A stretch of 64,000 bases of DNA, taken from the NCBI RefSeq assembly GCF_033568475.1, contig NC_133123.1, forward strand, positions 138,096,242 through 138,160,241, read 5' to 3'. The position numbers and the translations under genes were made by a program. Position 1 is the first letter of the stretch, and each line of letters starts with the position of its first letter. This document shows, one piece after another, positions 46,135-57,824 of this stretch. The notes below the pieces were generated by a model. It ran no database searches and was not told the DNA's origin. It worked only from the letters and a program-made list of their open reading frames with translations. This DNA comes from Henckelia pumila (taxonomy: Eukaryota > Streptophyta > Magnoliopsida > Lamiales > Gesneriaceae).

Positions 46135-47214
46135 ATGTGGTGGTGCAGAATGCCTCCCAGACAGGTGAATCGACGTGGGAGACCTCCACATCCACCTCCA
46201 CCTCCACCGCCACCTCAGCAGCACCCCATGACAGCACTGGAGCAGGCCAGTGCCACGATGATGGCAGGTATTACTGCCTTGCTGGAGCAGCAAGCAGCCC
46301 GTCCCAGACTGTCCCACGAGGAGGACGTCGCAGAGAGGTTCCAGAAGAAGGGGCCTAAGGAGTTCTTGGGGACCACCGATCCGTTGGTGGCGGAGGGATG
46401 GATTCGCTCTTTGGAGTCCATCTTCGACTATATGGGGATCACAGACGCCGACAGGGTGAGCTGTGCTACTTACATGATGCGAGGCGATGCAGCCCTATGG
46501 TGGGAGGGTGCAGTCAGAGGAGTCCATCTACCTACACTGACATGGGCTGAGTTCAGGCGTATCTTCTACGCCAAGTATTTCACTGAGGACGTGCGCAGTC
46601 GCATGATCCGTGAGTTCATGAGTCTCCGTCAGGGGGACAGGTCGGTTGTGGAGTATGTGAGCCAGTTTGAGAGGGGCTGTCATTTTGTGCCCATGATTGC
46701 TGATAGTCCGCAGGAGAAGCTGCGACAGTTTGTGGAGGGCCTGAAGGCTGAGATCAGGCATGACGTGCGTATGGCAGACGTCTTTACATATGAGTCTGCA
46801 GTCAGCAGTGCCTTGCGTTCCGAGGAGGGTCGGAGAGAGATACAGAGAGAGCAGCAGGGTAAGAGGCAGTTTCCGCAGACAGGGTATCAGCGACCAGCTT
46901 CGCAGCCACCTGCGAAGAAGCAGTCTACAGGGCCATCTAAGGGCCCGAATCAGCAGAGATCTCAGGGGAAGCCACAGCAGCAGACTAGGGGCGGGGCCCC
47001 TACTCCAGGGAGATATCCAGTGTGTCCGAAGTGCCAGAAGATGCATTCCGGGCAGTGTCTTTTGGGAGCAGGAGTCTGTTATCGCTGCAAGGAGCCAGGG
47101 CATCAGATTGCCAACTGCCCACAGAGGCAGAATGTCAGTGGGCGAGTATATGTGATGCAGGCTGAGGAGGCAGATCCAGATACCTCCTTGATCACCGGTA
47201 TACCTAACCCCTAG
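46135..47214 (+). CDS. Chromovirus gag (capsid and nucleocapsid)
   Basis: 359-codon frame; the native start is probably the ATG at 46,150 (MPPRQVNRRGRPP), the first in good context. A Pro-rich N-terminus precedes the retrotransposon gag core (FLGTTDPLVAEGWIRSLE, YMMRGDAALWW, REFMSLRQGDRSV EY), a Gln/Arg/Pro-rich linker and a CCHC knuckle CYRCKEPGHQIANC near residue 325. It forms the virus-like particle and binds RNA. The frame stops at 47,214, but the last 17 bases appear to be intron: GT at 47,198 can splice to AG at 47,393, giving SLITG-RVLVGG and fusing gag to the protease. Intact. Confidence 0.92.
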   Translation: MWWCRMPPRQVNRRGRPPHPPPPPPPPQQHPMTALEQASATMMAGITALLEQQAARPRLSHEEDVAERFQKKGPKEFLGTTDPLVAEGWIRSLESIFDYMGITDADRVSCATYMMRGDAALWWEGAVRGVHLPTLTWAEFRRIFYAKYFTEDVRSRMIREFMSLRQGDRSVVEYVSQFERGCHFVPMIADSPQEKLRQFVEGLKAEIRHDVRMADVFTYESAVSSALRSEEGRREIQREQQGKRQFPQTGYQRPASQPPAKKQSTGPSKGPNQQRSQGKPQQQTRGGAPTPGRYPVCPKCQKMHSGQCLLGAGVCYRCKEPGHQIANCPQRQNVSGRVYVMQAEEADPDTSLITGIPNP

Positions 47215-47393
47215 AACTTTTTCAATACTTTGCTTTTGGTTATTACGATTATATCTGAATGCCTGTTGCATGAGTTTAATTATCAGCATGCTAGAATAAG
47301 AATTTTGTTTCTTTGTGATTAGAATTAAGGTATTGTAGTGTTTTAACCTTGGGAGCATAGTGGTATGAATTGTTGGGAATCTTCTGCGTGCAG
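47198..47393 (+). other. Putative 196-nt intron joining gag to pol
   Basis: Donor ACCG|GTATACC, acceptor TCTGCGTGCAG|GGAGAG. Splicing removes the gag stop and joins the two frames without shift, producing [11 protein letters not shown], which matches the usual conserved junction of Tekay-type polyproteins (LITGxxxVGG) just before DSGATHSF. The segment itself is AT-rich with stops in all frames, unlike the GC-balanced exons. Splicing is inferred, not observed. Confidence 0.65.
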
Positions 47394-50300
47394 GGAGAGT
47401 TCTAGTTGGAGGCAACTCCACGTTTGCGTTGCTAGATTCAGGAGCCACGCATTCGTTTATCTCCCGAGATTTTATCAGACGGATAGACATTACACCAGAG
47501 GTTGTAGACAGTGGTTACGATGTTACCATGCCATCCGGACAGATTATCACTACCACTAGTGTCATCAGGGATCTGGCATTGGAGCTGCAGGGACACTCCA
47601 TTCGAGCAGATCTAGTGGTTCTTCCATTGACTGGGTTTGACTTGATTTTGGGTATGGACTGGCTATCAGTTAATGGAGCTTCGATTGATTTCCGACGTAG
47701 GACAGTATCAGTGAAGCCAGCAGGAGGTGAGATGTTTACTTTCTTTGCATCTCAGTCTAGCAGTATTCCTCAGATGATATCACTTGTTCGTGCGAGGAAA
47801 CTGTTGCGCAGTGGATGTCAGGGTTTTCTGGCTAGTGTGGTCACTACCTCAGATGTTTCTAGCAGATCTTTATCAGATATAAAAGTGGTACGTGACTATC
47901 CAGATGTTTTTCCTGACGATGTTGCAGGAGTTCCACCAGTGAGGGAGGTGGAGTTCAGTATTGAGTTGTTGCAGGATACTGTGCCTATCTCTAAGGCACC
48001 GTATCGACTTGCTCCTACAGAGATGAGAGAGTTGAAAGAGCAGATACAGGAGCTGTTGGAGAAGGGCTTTGTTCGCCCTAGCTTTTCTCCATGGGGAGCT
48101 CCAGTGTTGTTTGTGAAGAAGAAGGACGGCAGCATGAGATTGTGCATTGACTACCGAGAGCTCAACAGAGTCACAGTGAAGAATAAGTATCCGCTACCGA
48201 GGATAGAGGATTTATTCGATCAGTTGCAGGGAGCTTCGGTATTCTCCAAGATCGATCTGCGATCTGGTTACCATCAGCTGAGGGTCAGAGATTCAGACGT
48301 GTCTAAGACTGCCTTTAGGACACGATATGGACACTATGAGTTCTTGGTGATGCCCTTTGGGTTAACCAATGCTCCAGCAGTGTTTATGGACCTTATGCAT
48401 CGTGTCTTCCAGCCGTATCTAGATCAGTTTGTCATTGTATTTATTGATGACATATTGATCTACTCGAGGAGCATTGAGGAGCATACACAGCATTTGCATA
48501 CAGCCTTGCAGACTTTGAGGGAGCATCGACTGTTTGCAAAGTTCAGTAAGTGTGAGTTCTGGTTGGAGCAGGTGGCGTTTCTAGGCCACATTATTTCTAG
48601 AGACGGGATTGCAGTGGATCAGTCCAAGGTGCAGGCAGTGAGGGATTGGGGGATTCCAAAGAATGCTTCGGAGATTCGTAGCTTCTTGGGTTTAGCAGGA
48701 TACTATAGGAAGTTCATCAAGGGTTTTTCCTCTATTGCAGTACCCTTGACTTCCTTGACCAAGAAGAACGTGAAGTATAGTTGGAGTCCAGATTGTCAGA
48801 GGAGCTTTGATCAGCTGAAGGATGCACTTACTTCAGCACCGGTGTTAGCTATGACAGTGTCACATGAGGAGTTAGTGGTGTACACCGACGCGTCCAAGCT
48901 TGGGTTGGGCGCAGTACTTATGCAGAGTGGCAGAGTTATCGCATATGCGTCGCGACAGTTGAAGATTCATGAGCAGAACTATCCGACGCATGATTTGGAG
49001 CTTGCAGCAGTGGTATTTGCGTTGAAAATCTGGAGGCACTATCTTTACGGCGAGAAGTGCAAGATTTTCACCGATCACAAGAGCCTCAAGTACTTCTTCA
49101 CCCAGAAGGAGTTGAACATGAGGCAGCGCAGATGGCTTGAGCTTGTGAAGGACTATGATTGTGACATTAGCTACCATCCGGGTAAGGCTAATGTAGTAGC
49201 AGATGCTTTGAGTCGAAAGTCGTCAGTGGTATCATGTTTGACTGTACAGTTACCACTACAGACCGAGATTCAGAGGTTTGGTTTGGAGTGCTATCCGAGA
49301 GGCTATGCACCGAGCTTGTCAGTGTTGACGGTGCAGCCAGTTCTGCGAGATCGGATTAGAGAGGGACAGTCCACTGATGAGGAGCTACAGCGATGGAGAC
49401 AGAGAGATGAGGCCAGAGGTAATCTCTTATATACAGTGGAGGATGGCATCGTTCAGTACCGTGGGAGGATGTGGGTACCGAACGTTGATCAGTTGAGAGC
49501 CGAGATTCTAGCAGAGGCTCATGCATCTCCGTACTCCATTCACCCCGGAAGTACGAAGATGTACCGAGACTTGCAGTTATTGTATTGGTGGCCTGGGATG
49601 AAGAGTGACATCGGGAGAGTGGTGTCAGAGTGCTTGACTTGTCAGCAAGTCAAAGCAGAGCATCAGCGTCCAGCAGGACTTCTTAGACCTCTCCCTATTC
49701 CGGAATGGAAGTGGGAGAATATTACGATGGACTTTGTGGTTGGCTTACCGAGAAGTACCAGAGGGTGTACAGCGATTTGGGTGATTGTGGATAGACTCAC
49801 CAAGTCAGCTCATTTCTTGCCGGTAAGGACTACTTACACTTTGACACAGTATGCAGAGCTTTACATCAGAGAGATTGTTAGACTGCATGGCATACCAGTG
49901 TCTATCGTGTCAGACAGAGATCCGAGATTCACATCTGCGTTTTGGAAGAGTCTGCACACGGCTATGGGGACTAGGCTACTGTTCAGTACAGCATTTCATA
50001 CCCAGACAGATGGTCAGTCTGAGAGAGTGATCCAGGTGCTCGAGGATCTTCTGAGAGCTTGTGTCATTGATTTCGGGGCTCTTGGGAGACTAGACTGCCA
50101 TTAGTGGAGTTTACCTATAACAACAGTTTTCAGTCGTCTATAGGTATGGCTCCTTATGCAGCATTGTATGGGAGGAGATGTAGATCTCCTGTGCATTGGG
50201 ATGAGGTTGGTGAGCGGATTTTGCTGGGTCCTGAGATTGTGCAGCAGACAGCTGACATAGTGACTCAGATTCGAGATCGGATGAGGACAGCGCAGAGTCG

Positions 50301-50766
50301 GCAGAAGAGTTATGCGGATGCCAGACGATGCGATTTGGAGTTCGCGGTAGGTGATCATGTATTCTTGAAGGTGTCACCTATGAAGGGAGTAGCGCGTTTT
50401 GGACGGAGAGGCAAGCTTAATCCGAGATATATAGGGCCATTCGAGATCTTGGAGCGAGTTGGCACGTTGGCCTATCGTTTAGCTCTACCTCCAGGGCTAG
50501 CGGCAGTGCACAACGTGTTCCATGTATCCATGCTTCGGAGATATGTCTCCAACCCGTCGCATGTATTGGATTTTGAGCCCTTACAGTTGCCACCAGATCT
50601 TGTTTACGAGGAGAGACCAGTGCGGATCTTGGCTAGAGAGGAGCGGAGGCTTAGGACGCGGGTCATACCGATGGTCAGAGTACAGTGGCTGAATCACTCG
50701 GAGGAGGAAGCTACTTGGGAGACCGAGGAGGATATGAGGACTCGCTACCCGGAGTTGTTCGGGTAA
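47394..50766 (+). CDS. Chromovirus pol (PR-RT-RNase H-integrase-chromodomain) with one frameshift
   Basis: The frame runs uninterrupted to a TAG at 50,102 and continues in another frame to 50,766. Protease [42 protein letters not shown] and [12 protein letters not shown] (YIDD variant FIDD); RNase [14 protein letters not shown] and TDHKSLKYF; integrase zinc domain [11 protein letters not shown]…CLTCQQVK and catalytic core [23 protein letters not shown]-like [13 protein letters not shown]-terminal chromodomain-like [20 protein letters not shown]. The break is a one-base loss in a G run near 50,077-50,081 (TTCGGGGCTCTTGG). Everything else looks functional. Confidence 0.93.
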
Positions 50767-50797
50767 GTACTTTAATTTCGAGGACGAAATTCAATTT

Positions 50798-50811
50798 AAG
50801 GGGGGGAGAAT
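50798..50811 (+). promoter_or_regulatory. Polypurine tract of the chromovirus
   Basis: AAGGGGGGGAGAAT directly before the 3' LTR; primes plus-strand synthesis. Confidence 0.92.
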
Positions 50812-53675
50812 TGTAACACCCGGTATTTTTAATTACATAAAGCCGCCTGCATAATTAGGATATTTAATTATTTAAATTTATGATTTATGGGTTAAATAAT
50901 TATGTGAATTAGTTATGCATGATTTAATTTATTTTTTTTAAGCATTTAACCCATAATTAGTGATTTTTATGATTTTTAGTATTTTTATTATTTAATCGCG
51001 TAGACGGGACCGTGGACGGACGAGATGACAACTTTCTACCCAAATTATTTTATGAGCCTTTTTGGAGCCTTAAAATATTATTTTGAGTTTTATTATCTCA
51101 AAATTTTAAGTATTTAATTTTATTTAATTTTAGGGATCATTTTTATCCAAAATTAGTCAAAATATTGACTTTTTAGTATTTTTAAAATTTCCCTAAATTA
51201 ATATTTCGAGATTTATTTTATGTTTCAGATTTTTTTTAAAGGTTTCTTTTAGAGTTTTAGTTGAGTTATATTTTATATATATTATATCCTTAATTATATA
51301 ATTAATTACCCTATTTTCTATTAAAATAAAACCTAAATCTACCCAACCCCACCCAAAACCTCACGTTACTCTCAACTTCAGCCGCCACCCCCACTCATTG
51401 CCTTCATCCTCTCGACCCAGCAATCCCAGAGAAGCCATAGCCAAGAGGTTCGAAGCTCCAAAAGCCCGTATTTTCGTCCCGTCGTCCCGGAACCGTCCCA
51501 CGCTCGTGTTTTCTCGTCATCTACGGTGAAAGGCATGATTTTCTTCCCTTTTTAAATCCTATATCAGTGTATGTATGTGTGTGGGTGTGTAGGACCGAGA
51601 TTCATCATGTTTGGACAGCAAGTTTTCAAAATTTATTTCTCTATTGCACTCGGTTGGCATTTTGATGATTCATGCTCACGTTTTCTTGTTCATGGCTGGG
51701 TGGGCTGCTGGTACATGGTTAGAGGGGTTCCTTGGGGTCCCTAGGGTCGAGTAGTAGGGTCGGACAAGGGCTGGAACGGGCTAGGTTCGGCCTGGACCGA
51801 TCTGAACATGGCTGCCCATTTTTCTGCGCAGTTTATTGTTCTTGAGTAGAATGGTTCGGGCTCCTGTTCCTGGCTGCATGGGGGCTGGGGCCTGGTCAGG
51901 TTGGGTCCGCCCGGACGTGGGCTACGTCCGGGCGGCGGCGCTCCGGCCAGGGGCGGCCGGAGCCGGCCGGCAGCAGGCCAAGAAGGCCTGCTGCTCACGG
52001 CCGAGAAGCAATGGGAGAGGGGGGATCGGGTTGGGCTGGGTTAGGGGTCTGGGTCGGGTCTGAGTGATCCGGGTCGGGTCGGTTAGGTAGTGGGTCGGGT
52101 TAGTGAGTTCGGGTCCGAGTTTGGTGGGCCGGGCTCGAGTATTTTTATTTTTAAAGTATTTTACGAATTTATGGGTTTTTGAGTCAAATAAATTGAAATA
52201 AAATTATTTGGACCCCCAAATAATTTTATTAGGACTTTTAAAATTTTAATTAAGTTAGTCCATTAATTTTAGGGACTTTTGGGCCCATAAAAGTTATTGG
52301 GCCAGTCTTCGAGTTTTTGGGCCCAATGGGCCAGTTTAGGTGTTTAATGGGCCTAATTAAATCTCAAAATTTATTTGGGCTCCATTTAATTACTTTGGGT
52401 TGAGTTTAATTATTTTGGGCTTAATTAAATTAATTAAGTGAGTCCATTAATTTTTATGGGCCTTGGGGGCCCATGGAAGTTATTGGGCCAACCTTCGGGT
52501 TTTTGGGCCCAATGGGCCAGTCTAAGTTGTTATTGGGCTTAGTGAATTTTAATGGGCTTTATTAATTTAATTGGGCTTAGAATAATTATTTGGGCTTAAA
52601 GTTTAAGATATTGGGCTTAAGTATGTTAATGGGCCAGATTTAAGTTAATGGGCTTGAGTGTAGGGCCAACAGTCCAGAACCATCCATGAGAAAAATTGCA
52701 TGTGTCCTGATTATATATTTAATTATTTTTATGCATTTAAGTTATTTTAATATTTATATGTTAGTAAGAAAAATTAAATTAAATATATATGAAGGACACA
52801 CAATTTATTTAAGTACATGCATTCATGAAATCAATTTTTATGATATGATTTAATTTCTATGGTTGAGCAAATAAAATATTTTAGGTGGAAATTGAAGTAG
52901 TGTGGCCATTTATGTATGGGCAGTTTCTGCCATTTATGTATGGGCAGTTTTCTGCCATTTATGTATGGGTGGTTCGCCACCAGCCTCGTACGATGGTTTC
53001 TTAGACTGATCAGTCGCACTATGGGTCACACTTACGGATAGGACCATTCGATGTTCAGAAAATAAATGCTCAACAACTTATGTATGTATGATATTATGTA
53101 TGTTATGTATGTTTATTTATGTAATTTATGTTATGTAATTTTTAAGCATGCTCATTCATGTATATGTATGTATTAGTATTAAATTGATTTAAATTATTTT
53201 AAACCCTTGTTAGTATGCATGTTGGGCCTCTAGGCTCACTACACTGATATGGTGCAGGTGAGTACGTAGAGGAACAGGTTACTCCTACCGGTGGTGAGGA
53301 CGTATGAGCAGCGCTGCAGTAGCCCCGTGACCGTGACAGCTTCTGAGTCACCATGTTTGAGTGTCATGATACATTTTAATATTTTTATTGGTTGAGGTTT
53401 ATTGGAATATTTTATTAAATATTTTTAGTGCATGACACATTTTATTATTTTATTTATGCAGTATATTTTTAATTCTAGGGTTGACTCAAATGTTTAATTA
53501 TTTTAAGGATTGCATTTTTCTTAAGTATTTAATTATTTATTTATTTAGTCATGTATTTATTTTAAATATTTTATTCTGTGCATATATGTATGGGCATATA
53601 TGTACATATTTTATTTAGTAGTATAAAAAAAAAAAATTCCGCATATTTATTTATTATAGAGTTAGGGTCGTTTCA
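50812..53675 (+). repeat. 3' LTR of the chromovirus
   Basis: 2,864 bp, nearly identical to the 5' LTR. Differences seen: A/G near 50,890, C/T near 51,189, T/C near 51,367, T/C near 52,075, and length changes in an AT run and the terminal A tract. Confidence 0.96.
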
Positions 53676-54266
53676 GAAATGCTGATTAAAGAATATGTTC
53701 GAGGCAATCTTGATACATTGGCAAGACATGCCTCCTTTTTTAAAGAAAAATTAGCAGAATGGTGTCATATGGCAGCATTACAGAAGAGCTACAAGAAAAT
53801 AAGGGGTATAAATAAGCGTACACCTTTGTATTGTAGAGAAAATGATCTTCCAACGATCATTGGAAACAGATCACAGGATTTAAAAGAAAGAAATTCAGAA
53901 ATAATCCCTATAAAAAAAGAATGAAAAGTTCTTGGAAACTAAGAACATTTTGGTCCAAACAAAAGGCCAGATCCTATAGATCAGGTAGAAGAAGTGGACC
54001 TACAAGAACATCCCCAGCAACAGGCTCATCACAAAGCAGGGAAAAAACACCATCAAAAAGAACTTTCAGAAGAACTCATACAAGAGCAAGTGAAAGTTTC
54101 AAGGATTACAACTGCTGGACATGTGGAGCAAGGTGACATATATCTACAAATTGTCCTGAAAACGAGGAAAAAGGAGTTAAACTCTTTGAAGCAACACCAG
54201 ATATGGATGATGCGGTCTTCTTTTAAGATCTAGTCCAAGTATATCAATTTTAAGATATCCCTTCAG

Positions 54267-55135
54267 ATGAAAGCATATACGAAGAAGAGATATTGTTTAG
54301 TCGAGAAGTTTCTGAAGATGAATCAGAATCAGAATCAGAGTAAAGAGGAAGTGTTTCGCCATGAAACACATGAAAGTTTGGCTGGATTCTTTAGTCAAAC
54401 CACGATATCTCATAATATGGTCCAAAGGATTATGAGAGAAAATCCAACATTACAGAAGTACCAAGGATTTTTGGCAGAACAAGTTGAAAGAGTCTTAGGA
54501 AACCTAGGGCTAAGACAAAGAAGACATAATTTGATTTATAAGGTATCCAGAAGAAAAATGACGATCCCTATGGAACTAACCAGTAATCAAATTGAAAAAT
54601 TCGAGAAGAATTACAGAAATTAAAAGCAGAAGTAGCAAAGACAATGTCTTGGATTCATATTGGAGCAATCCAGATTATGATCAAGGCTACTTTTAAAGAG
54701 GGAATAGATTCACCCATAGATATCGTAGTATGCGATAAAAGAATGGGGAATATACAAGATGCAGTTCTAGGAACTATCTCTGGAAATTTATGTGCAGGAA
54801 AAATTGTGGGAGTTATTTATCCAAGAATAGCCTACAATTTAGCTGATAGAGATTTTAGTCGAGCCTTGACTTTGCATCAAAACTTCAAGAAAAAAAGACT
54901 AATGAAGGAAGGTAATAGGTCATATTCTATTACGTATCAAATTTCATATGCTCTTTCTAATACTCACCATTCTGAATTATTTATTAGAAATGAGTTCATT
55001 GAAATTCCAGAGATCTTTGGGAAAGTTGCTCAAGCAATATATCCGGAAAGAATTGAGTTTCCTTTAATTCAGGAAACATGCATTCAAATTCAAGACAGAT
55101 CGGTTCTATACAGAGACCTTAAAATAGAACCCTGA
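54267..55135 (+). pseudogene. Pararetrovirus copy 2 movement protein, frameshifted
   Basis: Two frames, 54,267-54,623 and 54,644-55,135, with a one-base-type shift near 54,600. The second half has the 30K-superfamily movement core: SWIHIGAIQI, FKEGIDSPIDIVVCDKRM, ISGNLCAGKI and YALSNTHHSELF. The first half is charged (QNQSKEEVFRHE) and may be the capsid-movement linker. The TGA at 55,133 ends it. In cavemo/solendovirus-like genomes this is the downstream half of one capsid-movement polyprotein, which the continuity from the coat region suggests here. It would form tubules or gate plasmodesmata; this copy is broken. Confidence 0.8.
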
Positions 55136-55159
55136 AGGTTATCTTTCCAAGGAGACAGA

Positions 55160-55525
55160 ATGACAAGCAGGAGATGGGACAAATCTCTTATTCAAGAAAT
55201 TCCACCAGAAGAAAAAGAGTTTTCTATAATAGGAAAACTTAGATCTTCAGAAGGATGGAAAGAAGTGAAAATAGTATTCGAAATTACAAGTCATCGGAAC
55301 TTGTTCCCTTGTAACTCGATTTACTATTTGGAACAACAGGAAAAAGGAACTTACCAAGGAGTGATAAATATTGGAGAATTGGAAGTTCAAATCTGGGAAA
55401 TTCCAGGAAAAGAAATAGATCAACTCATTCTTGGTCTAGAATTCCTGGAGGACCATAAACCATTGAAACGCCTTGAAAAAGGAATAGAGTTCATGGCAAA
55501 AGAAAAGACTTGGAGAATTCAATAA
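55160..55525 (+). CDS. Viral ORF between movement protein and protease, 121 aa, protease-fold-like
   Basis: ATG at 55,160 (MTSRRWDKSL), stop TAA at 55,525. The chain is beta-rich, and LILGLEFLEDHKPL near residue 90 resembles the conserved ILGxxFL segment that follows the flap in retropepsins (compare ILLGNNFLQ in the next gene). The DSG/DTG active site is absent. It may be a degenerate protease duplicate, or the C-terminal domain of the movement protein. No known function is claimed. No internal stop. Confidence 0.45.
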   Translation: MTSRRWDKSLIQEIPPEEKEFSIIGKLRSSEGWKEVKIVFEITSHRNLFPCNSIYYLEQQEKGTYQGVINIGELEVQIWEIPGKEIDQLILGLEFLEDHKPLKRLEKGIEFMAKEKTWRIQ

Positions 55526-55537
55526 GAATTCTACGAA

Positions 55538-55750
55538 ATGGAAAACCAAGAGAATTGGATAAGGGACAATCCCTTAATCAGATTCGAGAACTCTGTTCAC
55601 AGACAGAGGAAGAAGCAACAGTTGAAATTAGTAAGTCATGAACATGATTTACTAGAACGTATTGAAGAAGTAGAAAGGAGTAACCATACTCTATCTTCTG
55701 AGGCCTTAGGGAAACTAAAGGTAAATAGTCTTAATCGGATTACTGAGTAA
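55538..55750 (+). CDS. Small viral ORF before protease, 70 aa, coiled-coil
   Basis: ATG at 55,538 (MENQENWIRDN), stop at 55,750, 12 bases after the previous ORF. Charged and helical in its second half (HDLLERIEEVERSNHTL). It is comparable in size and place to the small ORF between the capsid/movement and pol genes of cavemoviruses, but similarity beyond position is not shown. Confidence 0.4.
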   Translation: MENQENWIRDNPLIRFENSVHRQRKKQQLKLVSHEHDLLERIEEVERSNHTLSSEALGKLKVNSLNRITE

Positions 55751-55800
55751 CAACACAGTCTGTTAAAAATGGCGGGGCCATTTAGTAATCCCTTTAAAAA

Positions 55801-57824
55801 ATGACAACAAGTTCTTTCTCCATATACATTCCAATAGGGATGTTGTATGAACAATATAAGGCTGAATATTTTGCAGCTTATATTGACTCGGGAGCAGGAA
55901 TTTGTACATCAAAAAGAGGAGTTTTCCCTGAAGAATGGGAAGAAGAATTGCCAAAAATTGATGGACGAGATTTCTTTCGAAGAATTTTAATTCTTTGCAA
56001 AGGAATAAAACAATCAGAGATCCTTATAGGAGGAGCAGGTCAAACACCTTGGTACAAGGTAAAGATACCACCAATCTATTTCCATGATACGGGAGCTGAT
56101 ATCTTGTTAGGAAATAACTTCTTACAAATGTTTAAGAAGTACACACAAGACAATGAGTCAATAAGACTTATGTTCACTACAATTTGTGATCATAAAATTA
56201 TCGTTCAACGACTCAAGGTTGCTTTTTATCGACAAATACCGATAATATTTCGCAGCCAGCGTGGTGATAAGGACAACTTTTTCACTCAAAAATGAAAGAT
56301 CCAAGAAGGTTTGGAGAAACCATGTTGAAAATAACAACAGAACAAGAACTCCAAACAGAGGATATGAACCTTCTCAAAGTAACTCTAAATCACAGAGATA
56401 TAGAGTTAGAAAATAAAGCATCCCTTGAAGATGTCAAAAAGAGGCTCAAAGAAAGTTACAACGAGCATCCTTTGGCATGGTGGGATAGAAATCAACTCAA
56501 AGCCAGTCTTACTCTAAAGGAAGGCAAAGAGTATGAATTCGTCAGCTATAAGCCTATCCCATTGAACATAACAGATCAAAGGGATATGAGAATGATTATC
56601 AAGGAATATTTGGACCTTGGTCTAATCAAATAAGGAGTTTCACCATATAGCAGCCTAGGTTTTCTGGTCAGAAATCATGGTGAAATAAAAAGAGGAAAAC
56701 CCAGGTTAGTTATTAACTACCAAGGTATTAATAAAATCCTGAAATTTGATGGGTACTTCATACCCAGTAGAGAACATCTAATTAGCTGTGTACGAAATGC
56801 TAGAGTGTTCTCAAAATTTGATTGTAAGTTTGGATTTTACCAGATTCGAATGGAAGAAGGCAGTAAGAAATTCACAGCCTTCTCTACACCACAAGGACAT
56901 TATATCTGGGAAGTTATGCCTATGGGATTGGCTAATGCACCCCAAATATTTCAAAGAAAGATGGATAATCTTTTTAAAGATTATTTCAACTTCATGTTTG
57001 TTTATATTGATGATATTCTTATGGCATCAAAAAACATAGATGAACTTATTAAACATTTAGAGATTTTCTCTAAAATTTGTACACAAGAAGGACTGGTTTT
57101 ATCTGAAAAGAAAGCAGTCATAGCAACAAGGAAAATTGAATTCCTTGGAATTGAGATTGATGAAACTGGAATAATTCTACAACCTCATATTGTGGAAAAG
57201 GTAAAGAATTTTCCAGATAAACTCAAAGATGTAAAACAACTCCAAAGTTTTCTAGGAGTATTTAATTTTGCAGGGATGTTCATAAACAATCTGGCAATGT
57301 ATAGAAAGGTGTTTAGTCATTTGTTAAAAAAGGATGCAAGGTTTATATGGACCGATGAACATACTAAAGGGGTGAACCAATTAAAGGAAATATGTAAAAA
57401 ACTCCCAAAAATGGCTATACCCGTGGATGAAGATGATTTGGTGTTATTTACAGACGCCAGTGACGAATGGTAGGCAGCAGTTCTTACTAAGATCACTCCG
57501 GATGGAGAAATACCATGCAGATACTGTAGCGATCTTTTTTCAGAATCTGAGGCTATCAGATGACATATCAACGAAAAGGAATTTTATGCAGTTAAAAGGG
57601 CTTTCGAAAAATGGTCATTATTTTTACTTGCTAAAAAATTCACTTTGAAGGTTGATAACACTCAGGTAAAAGCTTTCCTAAGGAATAAGATTGAATCTAA
57701 ACCTGAGAAGGCTAGGTTATTAAGATGACAAGCTTTATGTCAAAATTATATTTTTGATATTGTTATTATTAAATCTCATGAAAATATTCTTGCAGATTTC
57801 TTAACAAGAGATGGAAGACAGTGA
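55801..57824 (+). pseudogene. Pararetrovirus copy 2 pol (protease, RT, RNase H), multiple stops
   Basis: Protease part 55,801-56,295: AAYIDSGAGIC (active Asp) and ADILLGNNFLQMF. RT part 56,292-57,473: PLAWWDRNQ linker, PRLVINYQGINK, VFSKFDCKFGFYQIRM, and FMFVYIDDILMASK with the intact YIDD. RNase H part: LVLFTDASDEW, NEKEFYAVKRAFEKW, and ILADFLTRDGRQ ending TGA at 57,822-57,824. In-frame stops lie at about 56,631, 57,471, 57,560 and 57,726; the protease and RT frames differ. It overlaps the next gene by 14 bases. Motifs are better preserved than in copy 1, suggesting a younger or less decayed integration. Confidence 0.88.

Larger units (their letters stand above)
43095..53675 (+). mobile_element. 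Nearly intact Ty3/gypsy chromovirus (Tekay/Del type)
   Basis: 10,581 bp flanked by the duplication GAAAT (43,090-43,094; 53,676-53,680). LTRs are 43,095-45,964 (2,870 bp) and 50,812-53,675 (2,864 bp), beginning TGTAACACCC and ending CGTTTCA. Primer site, gag, protease, RT, RNase H, integrase, C-terminal chromodomain-like segment and purine tract are all present in the order PR-RT-RH-INT. I count about four LTR substitutions plus small indels in simple tracts, so the insertion is recent. One frameshift in integrase is the only coding lesion. It is inserted in the coat-protein region of the older pararetrovirus. Confidence 0.96.
42359..54233 (+). pseudogene. Pararetrovirus coat-protein region, broken and split by a retrotransposon
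   Basis: Segments are 42,359-43,094 and 53,681-54,233 (the duplicated GAAAT excluded). In-frame stops occur at 42,524 (TAG), 42,794 (TGA) and 43,022 (TGA), with frameshifts near 53,920. The frame continues across the insertion (PSPWRE before, LIKEYVRGN after). An acidic N-terminus, a globular middle (DWTSAMRIAAGTLDLN), a basic Arg/Ser-rich stretch and a CCHC zinc finger (CWTCGAR, stop in place of Gly, HISTNC) are the hallmarks of caulimovirid capsid proteins. It would package the viral DNA and bind pregenomic RNA. Cannot be expressed as a whole protein. Confidence 0.75.

Noticed and set aside
46528-47490. 320-aa minus-strand ORF
   Set aside because: Shadow of gag in the antisense frame; gag on the plus strand has clear domains.
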